Assembly: GCF_000968535.2 (NCBI RefSeq)
Contig: NC_016112.1
Span: 2,728,001-2,792,000, forward strand
DNA length: 64,000 nt
Reading direction: 5' to 3'
Origin: Methylotuvimicrobium alcaliphilum 20Z
Lineage (GTDB): Bacteria; Pseudomonadota; Gammaproteobacteria; Methylococcales; Methylomonadaceae
Below are positions 37,407 to 47,289 of this stretch, piece by piece. Every line of letters begins with the position of its first letter. Within the stretch, counting starts at the first letter, position 1. Under the pieces are notes generated by a model. It was given only the letters and a program-made list of their open reading frames with translations, made no database searches and was not told the origin of the DNA. The position numbers were made by a program, and so were the translations under genes.

Positions 37407-38792
37407 CTACTTCTCAGTCGACGTTTGCTTGAACACCACATCGGCTTTCGTCCCACCCTTGCCTGGCGAAGTGCCGAGAACTAGCTCCGCTTGATGTAAG
37501 TCGGCAATTTCCTTGACAATCGGAAGTCCTAATCCGCAGCCATCCCCAGGACTTCCCGGAATTCGATAAAAGCGCTCGAAGATTTTATCCATTTCGGATA
37601 CCGGTATGCCCGGCCCATCGTCCTCGACAGTCAACGTAGGCGAAGAACCCGGCTTTAACCTTACGATTATGCTACCGTTCTCTCGTCCGTAACAAATCGC
37701 GTTATCGAGAAGATTGACCAACAACTCGCGAATTAAAATTTCGTTGCCATTGATATAAACCGGTTGTTTAGGACCTTCGAAACTGAGTTCGATATCATTT
37801 TGCAAGGCCTTAGGAACCCATTCGCTACTGACTTCCCTCACCAGCGTCAATAGATCGAACTTTGCCAAAAGTAGCCCGCTTTCAATTGCACCCGACTTGG
37901 CTAAAGCCAAAAGCTGAGAGATGATATGAGAAACTCTGTCGGCACTGCTTTGAATTTGCAGTAAAGCCGGCTTCATTGCCACCATGTTATCTTCCCGTAA
38001 CGCTCTTTCCGATTGCAATTTCAGCCCCGCCAGCGGCGTGCGAAGTTGATGCGCGGCATTGGCGATAAAGCGTTGCTGAGAAGCGATCGCGCCGTCCAAG
38101 CGCTTCAACAAACCATTAATGGTATCGGTCAAGATCCGCACTTCGGCAAAAACATGTGCTTCAGGAATCGGGCTCAAGTCTTTCGGGGAGCGCATGGCAA
38201 CTTCATCGGCCAATTCGCGTAAAGGGTTCAAGCCTCGATAAACAGCCTTGCGCATATAAAAACCAATAAAAATCGCTAAAACAATCGGCGGTATCAAATC
38301 GGCCAATAAAATATCCATCATCATGTTGCGGCGCTTGTTGAGCGTCTCGGCAACATGCACGAATACGATTTCCGGAAGGTCTTCCCGCGCGACAAGGATA
38401 GAGACTCCTCGTACCGACTCGCCTCGAACCGTATCATTGAAAAAAACCGGCTTCGACCAATCGGTCGATTCATCGAAAGGCTCGGGAACGAAGCTATCTC
38501 CGGCGATCATGCCTTGATTTTCAGCGATGATTTTAAAATAAGTCTTGTCTAATTCATCCCATTTAAAAATGGTTAAAGCAGCTGGCGGCAATTCAGCAAC
38601 AATCAGATTATCATTCACTTTGATTTCCTGCACCAAAGAACCTGCAGAATCCAATAGCCATCGATCGTAAGCTTCATCGACATAATGCCGCGTTACATAA
38701 TAGGAACTAACGGCTTCAAACACGACAAACAGCAAAACCGGCGTGATTAACCGAATCAGTATTTCGGTTCTTAGCGTTCTATTTTGCTCCAT
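37407..38792 (-). CDS. Sensor histidine kinase (TctE/QseC-like)
   Basis: The protein has 461 residues. The first transmembrane helix is at about 12-32 and the second at about 160-182, enclosing a 2CSK_N-type periplasmic domain. A HAMP-like segment precedes His248 in FIANAAHQLRTPLAGLK. The ATPase domain has VNLLDNAICYG (N box), DDGPGIP (G1), FERFYR (F box) and GCGLGLPIVKEI (G2). Its 5' end overlaps the 3' end of the response regulator gene by 14 bases, so the two are a coupled two-component system. Relatives respond to tricarboxylates or autoinducer/catecholamine signals; the signal here is unknown. Confidence 0.92.
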   Translation of the reverse strand: MEQNRTLRTEILIRLITPVLLFVVFEAVSSYYVTRHYVDEAYDRWLLDSAGSLVQEIKVNDNLIVAELPPAALTIFKWDELDKTYFKIIAENQGMIAGDSFVPEPFDESTDWSKPVFFNDTVRGESVRGVSILVAREDLPEIVFVHVAETLNKRRNMMMDILLADLIPPIVLAIFIGFYMRKAVYRGLNPLRELADEVAMRSPKDLSPIPEAHVFAEVRILTDTINGLLKRLDGAIASQQRFIANAAHQLRTPLAGLKLQSERALREDNMVAMKPALLQIQSSADRVSHIISQLLALAKSGAIESGLLLAKFDLLTLVREVSSEWVPKALQNDIELSFEGPKQPVYINGNEILIRELLVNLLDNAICYGRENGSIIVRLKPGSSPTLTVEDDGPGIPVSEMDKIFERFYRIPGSPGDGCGLGLPIVKEIADLHQAELVLGTSPGKGGTKADVVFKQTSTEK

Positions 38793-39459
38793 CGCTACCC
38801 GTCTCCAGCAAGTAACCTAAACCCCGTACTGTCCGTATAACGGCGTCGTAAGGTTCGATGCGTTTTCGAACGCGGTGTACATATACTTCGATCGCATTAT
38901 CGGCCAATGCATCGCCGTCCGCCGACAAACGCTGCGCGATACGATCCTTGCAAACCACTTTGCCTGCTTGTAACAACAAAATTTCGAGAACCGCCGCTTC
39001 TCGAGCCGATAACACCAGTAACTGACCATCCGCGGAAACTTGGTTATTTTGAGTATCGAGCGAAAGACGACCCACTTCGATGGTATAGCTGAAGCCCCCA
39101 TAACAACGCCTGATCAAAGCGTGAATACGCGCTTCCAACTCCATTAGCTCGAAAGGTTTGGTCATATAGTCGTCCGCACCTTGACGAATACCCTCGATGC
39201 GGTCGTTCATACTTTCCCGTGCCGTCAAAATCAATATTGGCAATGAAACCTTGCGGTTACGAAATTTGCGCAATAATTCTAAACCGTCCATATCGGGCAA
39301 CCCCAAGTCGAGCACAATCAAATCGAAATCTTGTGCTTCTACCAATTGCTCGGCATAACGCCCGCTTTTGGTGGCGGTAACAACGTAACCGGTTTTTTTA
39401 AGCGTATGAATCAATCCATCGGTAAGAACGGAATCATCTTCGATCAATAAAATATTCAT
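38779..39459 (-). CDS. OmpR family response regulator (TctD/QseB-like)
   Basis: The protein has 226 residues. The receiver domain has acidic residues EDD at 7-9, Asp51 in LIVLDLGLPDMDGLELL and the conserved Lys in YMTKPFELMELEARI. A C-terminal winged helix (GRLSLDTQNNQVSADGQLLVLSAREAAVLEILL, and DNAIEVYVHRVRKRIEPYDAVIRTVRGLGYLL) completes the OmpR/PhoB architecture. It is the regulator for the kinase downstream and is transcribed first. Targets are unknown; tct-like systems normally lie near transporter genes, but none is adjacent. Confidence 0.95.
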   Translation of the reverse strand: MNILLIEDDSVLTDGLIHTLKKTGYVVTATKSGRYAEQLVEAQDFDLIVLDLGLPDMDGLELLRKFRNRKVSLPILILTARESMNDRIEGIRQGADDYMTKPFELMELEARIHALIRRCYGGFSYTIEVGRLSLDTQNNQVSADGQLLVLSAREAAVLEILLLQAGKVVCKDRIAQRLSADGDALADNAIEVYVHRVRKRIEPYDAVIRTVRGLGYLLETGSDGAK

Positions 39460-39714
39460 AATAGTTAAAGCATAAACAAAACGATAAACCTAAAAAATCA
39501 GTCGGAGCGCTTGGAATTCGTTCGTGTTGAGCAAAGAGAGCCCCTCATGGACGGGTTCACCCCGCACCTAAAATTATCTAAATACTCATTTACTGTGAAA
39601 GTTCGCAAATCCGAAGTCCTTATCTAATTTTTCGATATGCACAAATCTGCTGTAAAAATGCAACAATTCCCAGTTTGAGCATTTTCGCCGATCTTAGGGT
39701 GTGGGGTATGCCTG

Positions 39715-39960
39715 TCGAGGAACGCCGTAAACCCATCCATGGGAGCTTGGCGTTCTAGCCGCCGTCGAGCCTGCATAGACGTATTCACCCAACACCTAAA
39801 TTCCATAATCTGTTGGCTATGGTTAACTGCCTTGGATAATCAGGTGCTGGGTTCACGGCGTCCTATCGAGCGAGTAACCGCACCCTCCGTCACGCCGCGA
39901 GCTTTCATTTGCCGGGGCGATGGCCAGGCTTTCATGAACGTTAGGCTATGGAACTTTGGT
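39715..39960. repeat. Degenerate family A-like fragment with module B
   Basis: A stretch reading GAGCCTGCATAGACGTATTCA, like the A core, is followed by module B at 39788-39851 (CCCAACACCTAAATT...CAGGTGCTGGG), again flanked by TTCA on both sides. An AACGCCGTAAACCCATCCATGG segment near 39720 resembles 60528-60550. The first 250 bases of this gap (39460-39714) show nothing clear. Confidence 0.55.
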
Positions 39961-39970
39961 ACTGAGTTCA

Positions 39971-40130
39971 TATACCTTTCGCACTTCAAATTTCGGTAGC
40001 GCCCGAGGAGGCGCCGGGATGTCCGACAAAGGCTTTGCCAGCATGGATCTGGCGTAGAGCCTACATGGACGTTTTCACGGCGTCCTTCGACGGACACCCC
40101 GGTGCCGAATTTTGATCTACTATGAGTATA
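39971..40130 (+). repeat. Family A mosaic repeat, copy A7 (shortest, 160 bp)
   Basis: It runs from TATACCTTTCGCACTTC to TATGAGTATA with no insert. It keeps GCCAG..CTGGC and GTTTTCACGGCGTCC, so it approximates the basic unit of the family. Confidence 0.85.
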
Positions 40131-40239
40131 ACGTTCTGTAATAAGCATACCCCATACCTAACAAAATTGAACGATTATTAAGTAAGAATGGACCAGAAAT
40201 CAATGTCTGATACCAAACGGCATACTCAGACTAAATAGT

Positions 40240-40472
40240 TATACCCATCGCACTTCAAATTTCGGCATTGACGCATGGAGGTGCCGGGGTGTTCGGCAAA
40301 GGCTTTGACAGCAGGGATGCTGTCACAGAGCCTACATGGGCGTATTCACCCAGCACCTAAATTCCATAGCCCATTGGCTATGGTTAACTATCTTGGATAA
40401 TTTAGGTGCTGGGTTCACGGCGTCCTTTGACGCGGACCCCCCGGCGCCGAAATTTGACCAGCAAAGGGTATA
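40240..40472 (+). repeat. Family A mosaic repeat, copy A8, with module B
   Basis: It runs from TATACCCATCGCACTTC to AGCAAAGGGTATA. Its hairpin is GACAGCA (40307-40313) with TGCTGTC (40318-40324). Module B is at 40349-40413, flanked by TTCA. The following 470 bases before the carbonic anhydrase gene hold no recognised element. Confidence 0.85.
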
Positions 40473-40940
40473 CAATCCGGTTAAAAATAAACATCGTTGA
40501 ATTGAAAGCATTTTGAAAGGTAGTGTCGATACAATACCTTCCAAACCAAACTATCGGTCCTCATTAGATTCGATAATCGCTAATTGATGCGATTGGTTTA
40601 AACCAAACAAAATTAATTTGTAACAATTCGGTTTTTTGCCGGACTGGTCTAGTGTATTGATTTAACAGGAAGCGTTTCACTGACATATAAATTCTTTTTC
40701 ACTGTATCGAACTTTAAGAATTTAAGCGTCCGTTGCACCTCCTCTGAAAGCTCTAAAGCATGGACTCGCAGGTCACCGCCTCGAACAAAACGAAACGAAG
40801 ACCAGTGAAGAGTATATGAAGAAAATCTGTCTTGCCATATTGTAAAGCCGACAAATCAATAAGCTATAACATCCAGATTAAACAGCTCGAAGCGTTACGA
40901 TTTTTAACTATAGAAAATTGCAAACAGCAAGGCGGAAACT

Positions 40941-41585
40941 ATGAAATCATTCGAAAAGCTGTTAATGGAAAACAAAAAATGGGCCTCTGACAAGCAAAGC
41001 ATAGACCCCAATTTTTTTAAACATCTTGCAAAAGAGCAAAAACCCGAATTCCTTTGGATCGGATGTTCGGATAGCCGTGTTCCGGCGGAACTCATCGTAA
41101 ATGCCGAACCCGGCGAAATATTCATTCATCGCAACATTGCCAATCAGATGGTGGCGACCGACTTCAACTGCTTAAGCGTCTTGCAATATGCGGTAGCTGT
41201 GTTGAAAGTCAAGCACATTATCGTTTGCGGTCATTACAACTGCGGCGGAGTTAAAGCCGCTTTATCCAAACAACACCCAAAATTGGTGCTAACCAATAAA
41301 TGGCTCATGCATATCAAAGGCATCTATCGCTTACATAAAGATGAAATCGACAGCCTTCCCTCCGAGGAACAGCGCATTAATCGACTGGTTGAGCTCAATA
41401 TTCTCGAGCAAGTCCAAACTCTCGCGCATACATCGATCATTCAACAAGCCTGGCATCAAGAGCAGCGACCGGTCATTCACGGCTGGGTCTATGGCCTGGA
41501 GAACGGCTTATTAAACTCGCTAGCGACGATTTATCCGGATGCCGAAATTGACCCGATATTCAAATACGATTATCAATATGCATGA
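40941..41585 (+). CDS. can: Beta-class carbonic anhydrase
   Basis: The protein has 214 residues. Zinc ligands Cys42, His98 and Cys101 (IGCSDSRVPAE and CGHYNCGGVKAAL) and the Asp44/Arg46 dyad sit at the same positions as in the E. coli Can enzyme. It interconverts CO2 and bicarbonate in the cytoplasm. The start ATG follows AAGGCGG. The SulP-type transporter gene starts 43 bases downstream, so the pair probably forms a bicarbonate supply unit; in a methanotroph this would feed carboxylation reactions. Confidence 0.95.
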   Translation: MKSFEKLLMENKKWASDKQSIDPNFFKHLAKEQKPEFLWIGCSDSRVPAELIVNAEPGEIFIHRNIANQMVATDFNCLSVLQYAVAVLKVKHIIVCGHYNCGGVKAALSKQHPKLVLTNKWLMHIKGIYRLHKDEIDSLPSEEQRINRLVELNILEQVQTLAHTSIIQQAWHQEQRPVIHGWVYGLENGLLNSLATIYPDAEIDPIFKYDYQYA

Positions 41586-41628
41586 ATATAGAGCGGACAA
41601 TACGTCCCAAATCACGAGGAAATGAACG

Positions 41629-43944
41629 ATGATTTTGCAACGTTTACGACTATTTAACACATTTTTCGACAGTCGCTGGGAGGACCTGACCCGCGACACT
41701 TGGATGCAAACGACCTATCGAGATTTCAGCGCCGGCTTGATCGTGGCACTGACAGCAATCCCGATGGCCATGGGCTTTGCAATGGCCATGGGCTTGCGTC
41801 CCGAACAAGGCATTATCGCCGGAGCGTTAGCTTGTGCAGTCGGGCGAACCTGGGGCGGCTCAAAATATCAAGTTTACGGCCCTACCGCAGCCTTTATTCC
41901 CTTAATTGCCGCACTGATGATGAAGTACGGTGAAACCAATGGGGGCAGCGCTCAGGAAGCCCACGGCTTTCTCGTATTAGTCTCGATCATAGCCGGCGTG
42001 ATACTGATGCTAATGGGCGTCTTCGGTCTCGGCAAATACGCCAAGCTGGTCCCGAACTCGATTGTCGTCGGCTTTACGGTCGGCATCGCAATCGTGATTG
42101 CGCTCACCAACGTCGAAGATATCCTAGGCGTGGAAAACTTCAAGGATATGCTCGGCCAAGATGAGGGAATCACCGGAGGTTTGACTCATAATATTGCAGC
42201 CGCGTTTAACAATCTCCACATGATCAATGGCTGGTCTGTCGCAATAGGCTTGGGTACATTTGTCCTGACAAAGTTTTTGCTGCGCATCTCGATTTTTATT
42301 CCGGCACCGCTGATTGCAATCGCTGCCTCGACTATCGTGACCGCGACACTGCTGAAAGATAAAGGTATTATTTTAGTCGGCGATATTTACGGTTCCATTC
42401 CCAACAATTTCTTCGTCTTTACCCCGCCGGTGATGCCGACGATGACTTCGGGTGTTATGGTCGATATCGTTTATTTCACACTAGCCATCGTTTTCGTATC
42501 GGGCGTCGAAAGTTTGCTGTGTTCGTCGATGGCCGACCGCCTTGCCGATAATCGTAAAACCCCGTTCAATCCCGATAAGGAATTTTGGGGACAAGGCTTG
42601 GTACAAGTTCTGGTCCCGATGGTAAACGGCTTTCCTTGCACCGGCGCCTTGGCGAGAACCGCGACCAGCATCAAGGCCGGCGCGGTGACGCCTTTGGCCG
42701 GTTATTTCAAAGCCGTTCTCAAATTGGCGTTGGCTTATTACATCGCCAGCTATCTGGAAGCCGTGCCCATGGCTTGCATCGGCGGTATTTTATTGTGGGT
42801 GGCAACCAACATGGTCAAACCATCCGAAATGAAAGAAGTTTTGGGGCACAATAAATTCCATGCCGGCTTGATGATTTACACTGCGGTAATGGTGCCGATG
42901 ACCGACTTTTTGACCGGCGTGCTTTCCGCATTGGTTATTTATGTCTTGTTGTTTAAATTTCTGGACAAGCCCGTCAAGCGCGAAGAAGAGCACGTTGCCG
43001 AGGTGGTCGGCGCGGATCAAGCCATTATTTCCGCCCCAGGCCGTTTTAACAGGGTAACGATTCCTTTGGCGATGACCGCCGAAGACGCGGAATTACTGCA
43101 TTACGCCGCCAAATTGGCGGAACGCGATATTGCCAAGGAATTTCATTTCGTCCATGTCATTCCTCCGCAAAAACAACCTATTAAACCGAATCAAGAAGCA
43201 TCGATCAAACAAAGTATACGCGACGAAGTCGAGAAGTATTTCGATACCGATATCGAGCATGTGACTTTTATGTCGCATGTACTGAGCGGTCCATCGCGTC
43301 TCGATAAGTTGATTGAATATACTGTCGCCTCCAATTCGGACCTGATCCTATTAGGTCACCGGAAAAACCGTACCGGACAACGCTCGTTGGGCCGCCGTCT
43401 GGCAATGGTAACCAAGGCATCTGTTTGGATGGTTCCCGAAGGCACGAGCCGGGATATCAAGCGCATTATCGCTCCGGTGGATTTCTCGCAGCCTTCGGCC
43501 GATAGCTTATCTCATGCGACTGCAATAGCTAAATTGCATGGCCTGAATGAAGTTACAGCCTTGCATGTTTATTTCGATCCGTCGACGATTCGCTATGATG
43601 AACATATCGATGAAGTCAAGTGGCACGAACAACAAGCTTTCGAAGAGTTTTTAGCTAAAATAGAAACTCACGGCATCACCGTAAAACCGGAATTTGTCGA
43701 AAGCAGTATTCCGAGCAACGCGATTCTGCATAGGGCCAAGGAACTGGATGGCGACTTGATCGTAATGAGTACCCGCGGGCGAAGCAACACCGCGACTATT
43801 CTACTCGGCAGTGCAACATCGCAAATCATGATGGACTCTCCGATTCCGATTGTTGCGATTAAGCATTACGGCGATCAATTAGATTTGCTCGATGCCTTAA
43901 TCGCCAGTCGATTCTGGGAGCGCTCGGACCCGAAAACGAACTAA
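41629..43944 (+). CDS. SulP family anion transporter with two C-terminal UspA domains
   Basis: The protein has 771 residues. Residues 20-450 form a SulP membrane domain with TYRDFSAGLIVALTAIPMAMGFAMAMGL and QVYGPTAAFIPLIAALM and about 12 helices; the family moves sulfate, bicarbonate or dicarboxylates. Instead of the common STAS domain, residues 465-600 and 605-745 are two universal-stress-protein-like folds (RVTIPLAMTAEDAELLHYAAKLAERDI and KRIIAPVDFSQPSADSLSHATAIAKLHGL). The second keeps a G-x(9)-G-S type nucleotide loop (STRGRSNTATILLGSATS); the first does not. Adjacency to carbonic anhydrase favours bicarbonate as substrate, by inference. The GAGGAA before the ATG and the terminator at its end suggest a two-gene transcript. 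Confidence 0.9.
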   Translation: MILQRLRLFNTFFDSRWEDLTRDTWMQTTYRDFSAGLIVALTAIPMAMGFAMAMGLRPEQGIIAGALACAVGRTWGGSKYQVYGPTAAFIPLIAALMMKYGETNGGSAQEAHGFLVLVSIIAGVILMLMGVFGLGKYAKLVPNSIVVGFTVGIAIVIALTNVEDILGVENFKDMLGQDEGITGGLTHNIAAAFNNLHMINGWSVAIGLGTFVLTKFLLRISIFIPAPLIAIAASTIVTATLLKDKGIILVGDIYGSIPNNFFVFTPPVMPTMTSGVMVDIVYFTLAIVFVSGVESLLCSSMADRLADNRKTPFNPDKEFWGQGLVQVLVPMVNGFPCTGALARTATSIKAGAVTPLAGYFKAVLKLALAYYIASYLEAVPMACIGGILLWVATNMVKPSEMKEVLGHNKFHAGLMIYTAVMVPMTDFLTGVLSALVIYVLLFKFLDKPVKREEEHVAEVVGADQAIISAPGRFNRVTIPLAMTAEDAELLHYAAKLAERDIAKEFHFVHVIPPQKQPIKPNQEASIKQSIRDEVEKYFDTDIEHVTFMSHVLSGPSRLDKLIEYTVASNSDLILLGHRKNRTGQRSLGRRLAMVTKASVWMVPEGTSRDIKRIIAPVDFSQPSADSLSHATAIAKLHGLNEVTALHVYFDPSTIRYDEHIDEVKWHEQQAFEEFLAKIETHGITVKPEFVESSIPSNAILHRAKELDGDLIVMSTRGRSNTATILLGSATSQIMMDSPIPIVAIKHYGDQLDLLDALIASRFWERSDPKTN

Positions 43945-43958
43945 CTATTCGTCACAAC

Positions 43959-43991
43959 CGGCCTGCAGCTCTATCGTTGCAGGCCGTTTTT
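43959..43991 (+). terminator. Rho-independent terminator after SulP-UspA gene
   Basis: CGGCCTGCA (43959-43967) pairs with TGCAGGCCG (43978-43986), followed by TTTTT. The hairpin lies 15 bases after the stop codon. The rest of the 301-base gap to the P-type ATPase has a C-run and A-run near 44040 and no recognised element. Confidence 0.9.
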
Positions 43992-44245
43992 GCAATTGAA
44001 TCAAGTCGCCGAAACCAAATCATGGCCTTGGTTTCCGCCCCCCCCCAAAAAAAGAAGACGTTTCCTCTATCGTTATTCAAGCTCGCAATACTTGACCGCA
44101 CAGCCGCCCGTTTCACTGTTATAATCATTGCATGGCTGAGTTATCAATCTTCCTGATCGCCGCCTGATACGACCATCATATAAGGACTTACCGCGTCCGT
44201 TGAAATGATATTGTCAGCATAAAATCAACCATAAAGGAGCTTTAT

Positions 44246-46999
44246 ATGGGCAAATCAAAGCAAAAAGTCGAGAAAATAGCGAAGATCGATTGGCACGCAT
44301 CATCGACCGAGGAAGTCCTCAAGCAGCTCGACGGCAACCCGGACGGACTTTCCGAACAAGAATCCGTATCCCGTCTGCAGAAATATGGCGCAAATAGTTT
44401 ACCTCCGCCCAAAACCCGCGGCCCGCTGCTGCGCTTTTTTTCCCAATTTCACAACTTATTGATCTATGTCTTGATCGGTGCCGCAGTCGTCACAGCGCTA
44501 CTGGATCATTGGATCGATACTTACGTGATCATCGCCGTCGTATTCGTTAATTCGATTATCGGTTTCGTTCAGGAAGGCAAGGCCGAAAAATCGCTCGAAG
44601 CCATTCGGCATATGTTAGCGCCGCGCGCGACGGCATTGCGTGACGGTAATCGAATAGGGGTTCCGGCCGAAGAATTGGTTCCCGGCGATATCGTAATTCT
44701 CGAACCGGGCGATAAAGTTCCCGCCGACCTACGCTTGCTTTCGGCGAAAGGCCTCCAAATTCAAGAGGCGGTCCTCACCGGCGAATCGGTCGCGGTCGAA
44801 AAAACAACCAAACCGGTTGAAGCAAACGCCGATTTGGGAGACCGCTTTTCGATGGCTTATTCGGGAACCATGGTTGCGGCCGGACACGGCAAAGCCATCG
44901 TCGTTGCGACCGGCGCCGATACCGAAATCGGCCGCATCAGCGGCATGATCTCGAGTATCGAGGAATTGACGACTCCTCTGCTTAAACAAATCGCGATTTT
45001 TTCCCGCTGGCTGACCTTGGCGATCATCCTGATTGCCGCAAGCGTCTTTGCTTTCGGTTTTTACATCCAGGGAACCGATCCCTCGGAAATGTTCATGACT
45101 GTGGTCGGCCTCGCTGTAGCGGCCATTCCTGAAGGTTTACCGGCAATCCTGACAGTGACATTGGCCATCGGCGTCCAACGCATGGCTTCCCGCAATGCCA
45201 TTATTCGTCGTTTGCCTGCCGTCGAAACGCTGGGTGCGGTATCGATCATCTGTTCGGACAAAACCGGCACACTGACGCGTAACGAAATGACCGTCAAATC
45301 CATCGTAACGTCATCTAAACTCTTTGAAATCAGCGGCGTCGGCTATGAACCTTCCGGCGATTTTTTCTCGGGCGGCGAACATGTCGCTATCGACAAGCGC
45401 CCTATTTTGCAGCAAGTCGTTAAATTCGGCGCCTTATGCAACGATTCGTCCTTGCGCCAAAAAGACGATCAATGGATTGCCGACGGAGACCCGATGGAAG
45501 GCGCCTTATTGACCGTTGCGATGAAAGCCGGTTTCGACCCCGCCGACCTGCATCGCAACAATGCTCGAGGCGATGTAATTCCATTCGATGCCCAACACCG
45601 CTTCATGGCCACCTTGAATCACGACCACGAAAACCATCAGTATATTATCGTCAAAGGCGCGCCGGAACGGTTGATCGAGCTATGCACCTTACAAAGACAA
45701 AAGGACGGCGATACAGCAATCAATTCTGGATATTGGAGCGGCTGGATCGATGAGGTCGCCTCACTCGGACAGCGCGTTTTAGCCATCGCGTATAAACCGG
45801 TCGAAGAAGGTAAAACCGAGCTTAATTTTTCGGATCTAGATGACGGTTTGATACTATTGGGGCTTATCGGCCTAATCGACCCGCCGCGCGAGGAAGCGAT
45901 ACAAGCCGTCAAGGAATGCCGCGCGGCCGGTATCCGCGTCAAAATGATCACTGGCGATCACGCCGCGACTGCCCGCGCGATTGCCGCGCAATTACACCTT
46001 GAAAATCACGATGAAGTCATGACCGGCCAAGACCTGTCTTCGATCGACGACGATGCATTGATCGAAGTCGCCGCACGCGTCGACGTCTTTGCCCGAACTT
46101 CGCCGGAACACAAATTGCGCCTGGTTACTGCAATGCAGGCCGGCGGCAATGTCATTGCCATGACCGGAGACGGGGTTAACGACGCGCCCGCCTTAAAACG
46201 AGCCGATGTCGGAATAGCAATGGGCAGAACCGGAACCGAAGCCGCCAAGGAAGCTTCGGAAATGGTACTGGCGGACGACAATTTCGCATCGATCGCACGC
46301 GCAGTCCGCGAAGGCCGTACCGTCTACGATAATTTAAAGAAAGCCATCATTTTTTTATTGCCGGTCAACGGCGGCGAATCGATGAGCATCATCGTCGCGG
46401 TATTGACCGGCCTGACTTTGCCGATTACACCGCTACAAGTCCTTTGGGTCAATATGGTCAGCTCGGTCGCCTTGGCAATGGCGCTGGCCTTCGAGCCGTC
46501 CGAGCCTAGCGTCATGCAACGCCCGCCGAGACCTAAGGACGAAGCAATGTTGTCCGGCTTTTTATTGTGGCGCATCACCTTCGTTTCGCTGCTGTTTTTC
46601 TCTGGCATCTACGGCATTTTCCTTTGGAGCCAACTGCACGGCTCGACGCTCGAAGAAGCACGAACTTATGCGGTCAATACGTTGGTTATGCTGGAAGTCT
46701 TTTACCTTTTAAATGTACGTTACCTAAGCAGTTCCTCTCTATCGTTCAAACACTTATTCAGCTCTAAAGCCGTTTTAATCGCAATTTTTGTCGTTATTAC
46801 GCTTCAAGCCATATTTACTTATGCACCGTTCATGGAACACTTTTTCGACACACGTCCGGTCGACTTCATCCATGGCATGGAAATCGTCGGAATCGGCCTG
46901 CTCTTGTTCATCATACTGGAATTGGAAAAATTGATTAGACGCCTATTTTCTAACCGTCGGGCTAAAGACCTTAAAGCCCAACCGAAAGCCAAGAGGTAA
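44246..46999 (+). CDS. P-type cation-transporting ATPase (P2 type, Ca2+/Na+-like)
   Basis: The protein has 917 residues. It has an N-terminal cation ATPase domain (WHASSTEEVLKQLDGNPDGLS), the actuator motif LTGESVAVEK, TM4 AAIPEGLPAIL, the phosphorylation site SDKTGTLTRNE with Asp near residue 337, the nucleotide region with KGAPERL, hinge TGDGVNDAPALKRADVGIAMG and about ten helices. PEGLP is typical of P2A/P2 pumps for Ca2+, Na+ or K+. TM6 reads NMVSSVALAMALAFEP, which differs from the usual Ca2+ site, so cation specificity is open. A strong AAGGAG precedes the ATG. It is transcribed alone. Confidence 0.92.
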   Translation: MGKSKQKVEKIAKIDWHASSTEEVLKQLDGNPDGLSEQESVSRLQKYGANSLPPPKTRGPLLRFFSQFHNLLIYVLIGAAVVTALLDHWIDTYVIIAVVFVNSIIGFVQEGKAEKSLEAIRHMLAPRATALRDGNRIGVPAEELVPGDIVILEPGDKVPADLRLLSAKGLQIQEAVLTGESVAVEKTTKPVEANADLGDRFSMAYSGTMVAAGHGKAIVVATGADTEIGRISGMISSIEELTTPLLKQIAIFSRWLTLAIILIAASVFAFGFYIQGTDPSEMFMTVVGLAVAAIPEGLPAILTVTLAIGVQRMASRNAIIRRLPAVETLGAVSIICSDKTGTLTRNEMTVKSIVTSSKLFEISGVGYEPSGDFFSGGEHVAIDKRPILQQVVKFGALCNDSSLRQKDDQWIADGDPMEGALLTVAMKAGFDPADLHRNNARGDVIPFDAQHRFMATLNHDHENHQYIIVKGAPERLIELCTLQRQKDGDTAINSGYWSGWIDEVASLGQRVLAIAYKPVEEGKTELNFSDLDDGLILLGLIGLIDPPREEAIQAVKECRAAGIRVKMITGDHAATARAIAAQLHLENHDEVMTGQDLSSIDDDALIEVAARVDVFARTSPEHKLRLVTAMQAGGNVIAMTGDGVNDAPALKRADVGIAMGRTGTEAAKEASEMVLADDNFASIARAVREGRTVYDNLKKAIIFLLPVNGGESMSIIVAVLTGLTLPITPLQVLWVNMVSSVALAMALAFEPSEPSVMQRPPRPKDEAMLSGFLLWRITFVSLLFFSGIYGIFLWSQLHGSTLEEARTYAVNTLVMLEVFYLLNVRYLSSSSLSFKHLFSSKAVLIAIFVVITLQAIFTYAPFMEHFFDTRPVDFIHGMEIVGIGLLLFIILELEKLIRRLFSNRRAKDLKAQPKAKR

Positions 47000-47043
47000 A
47001 TCTTAAGGAACGTGCATTTTCCTGAAACAGTTTCTATGCAGAG

Positions 47044-47192
47044 CATCACTGCTATTAAGTTAACGGAAACTCGTCATTCCGACATGGACTGGCGGAATCC
47101 AGTGCCATGGATGGCAAGCTTTTGAGGTGTATTAGAGCCTGAATGCAAGCATTATTTATTTCTGTGATGGCTTAACTTAATGGCATTGATGT
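47044..47192. repeat. Family D MITE-like element (149 bp)
   Basis: Ends CATCACTGCTATTAAGTTAA at 47044 and the inverse of CATCAATGCCATTAAGTTAA ending at 47192 match at 18 of 20 positions. The interior shares a GGCGGAATCCAGTGCCATGGATGG-type block with family C at 57240-57262, so families C and D exchange interiors. Non-coding. Confidence 0.6.
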
Positions 47193-47254
47193 AGAGACTG
47201 GGAACCATAGACAACGCCCATGACGCTCGGACCACATTCTCGTTTACATTTAGG

Positions 47255-47260
47255 TATAAT
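47255..47260 (+). promoter_or_regulatory. Candidate -10 box upstream of H4MPT operon
   Basis: A perfect TATAAT lies 30 bases before the mptG start, inside the 13-bp palindrome AGGTATAATACCT. No good -35 hexamer is visible at 16-18 bases upstream, so an activator or alternative sigma factor may be needed, or the match may be chance. Confidence 0.4.
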
Positions 47261-47289
47261 ACCTTTTTGTTTTCAATAGAATCAGCTCA

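Noticed and set aside
39460-40940. Possible CRISPR array, because of several repeats within 1.5 kb
   Set aside because: Repeats are large, unevenly spaced and have inverted ends; there are no short direct repeats with regular spacers and no cas genes.
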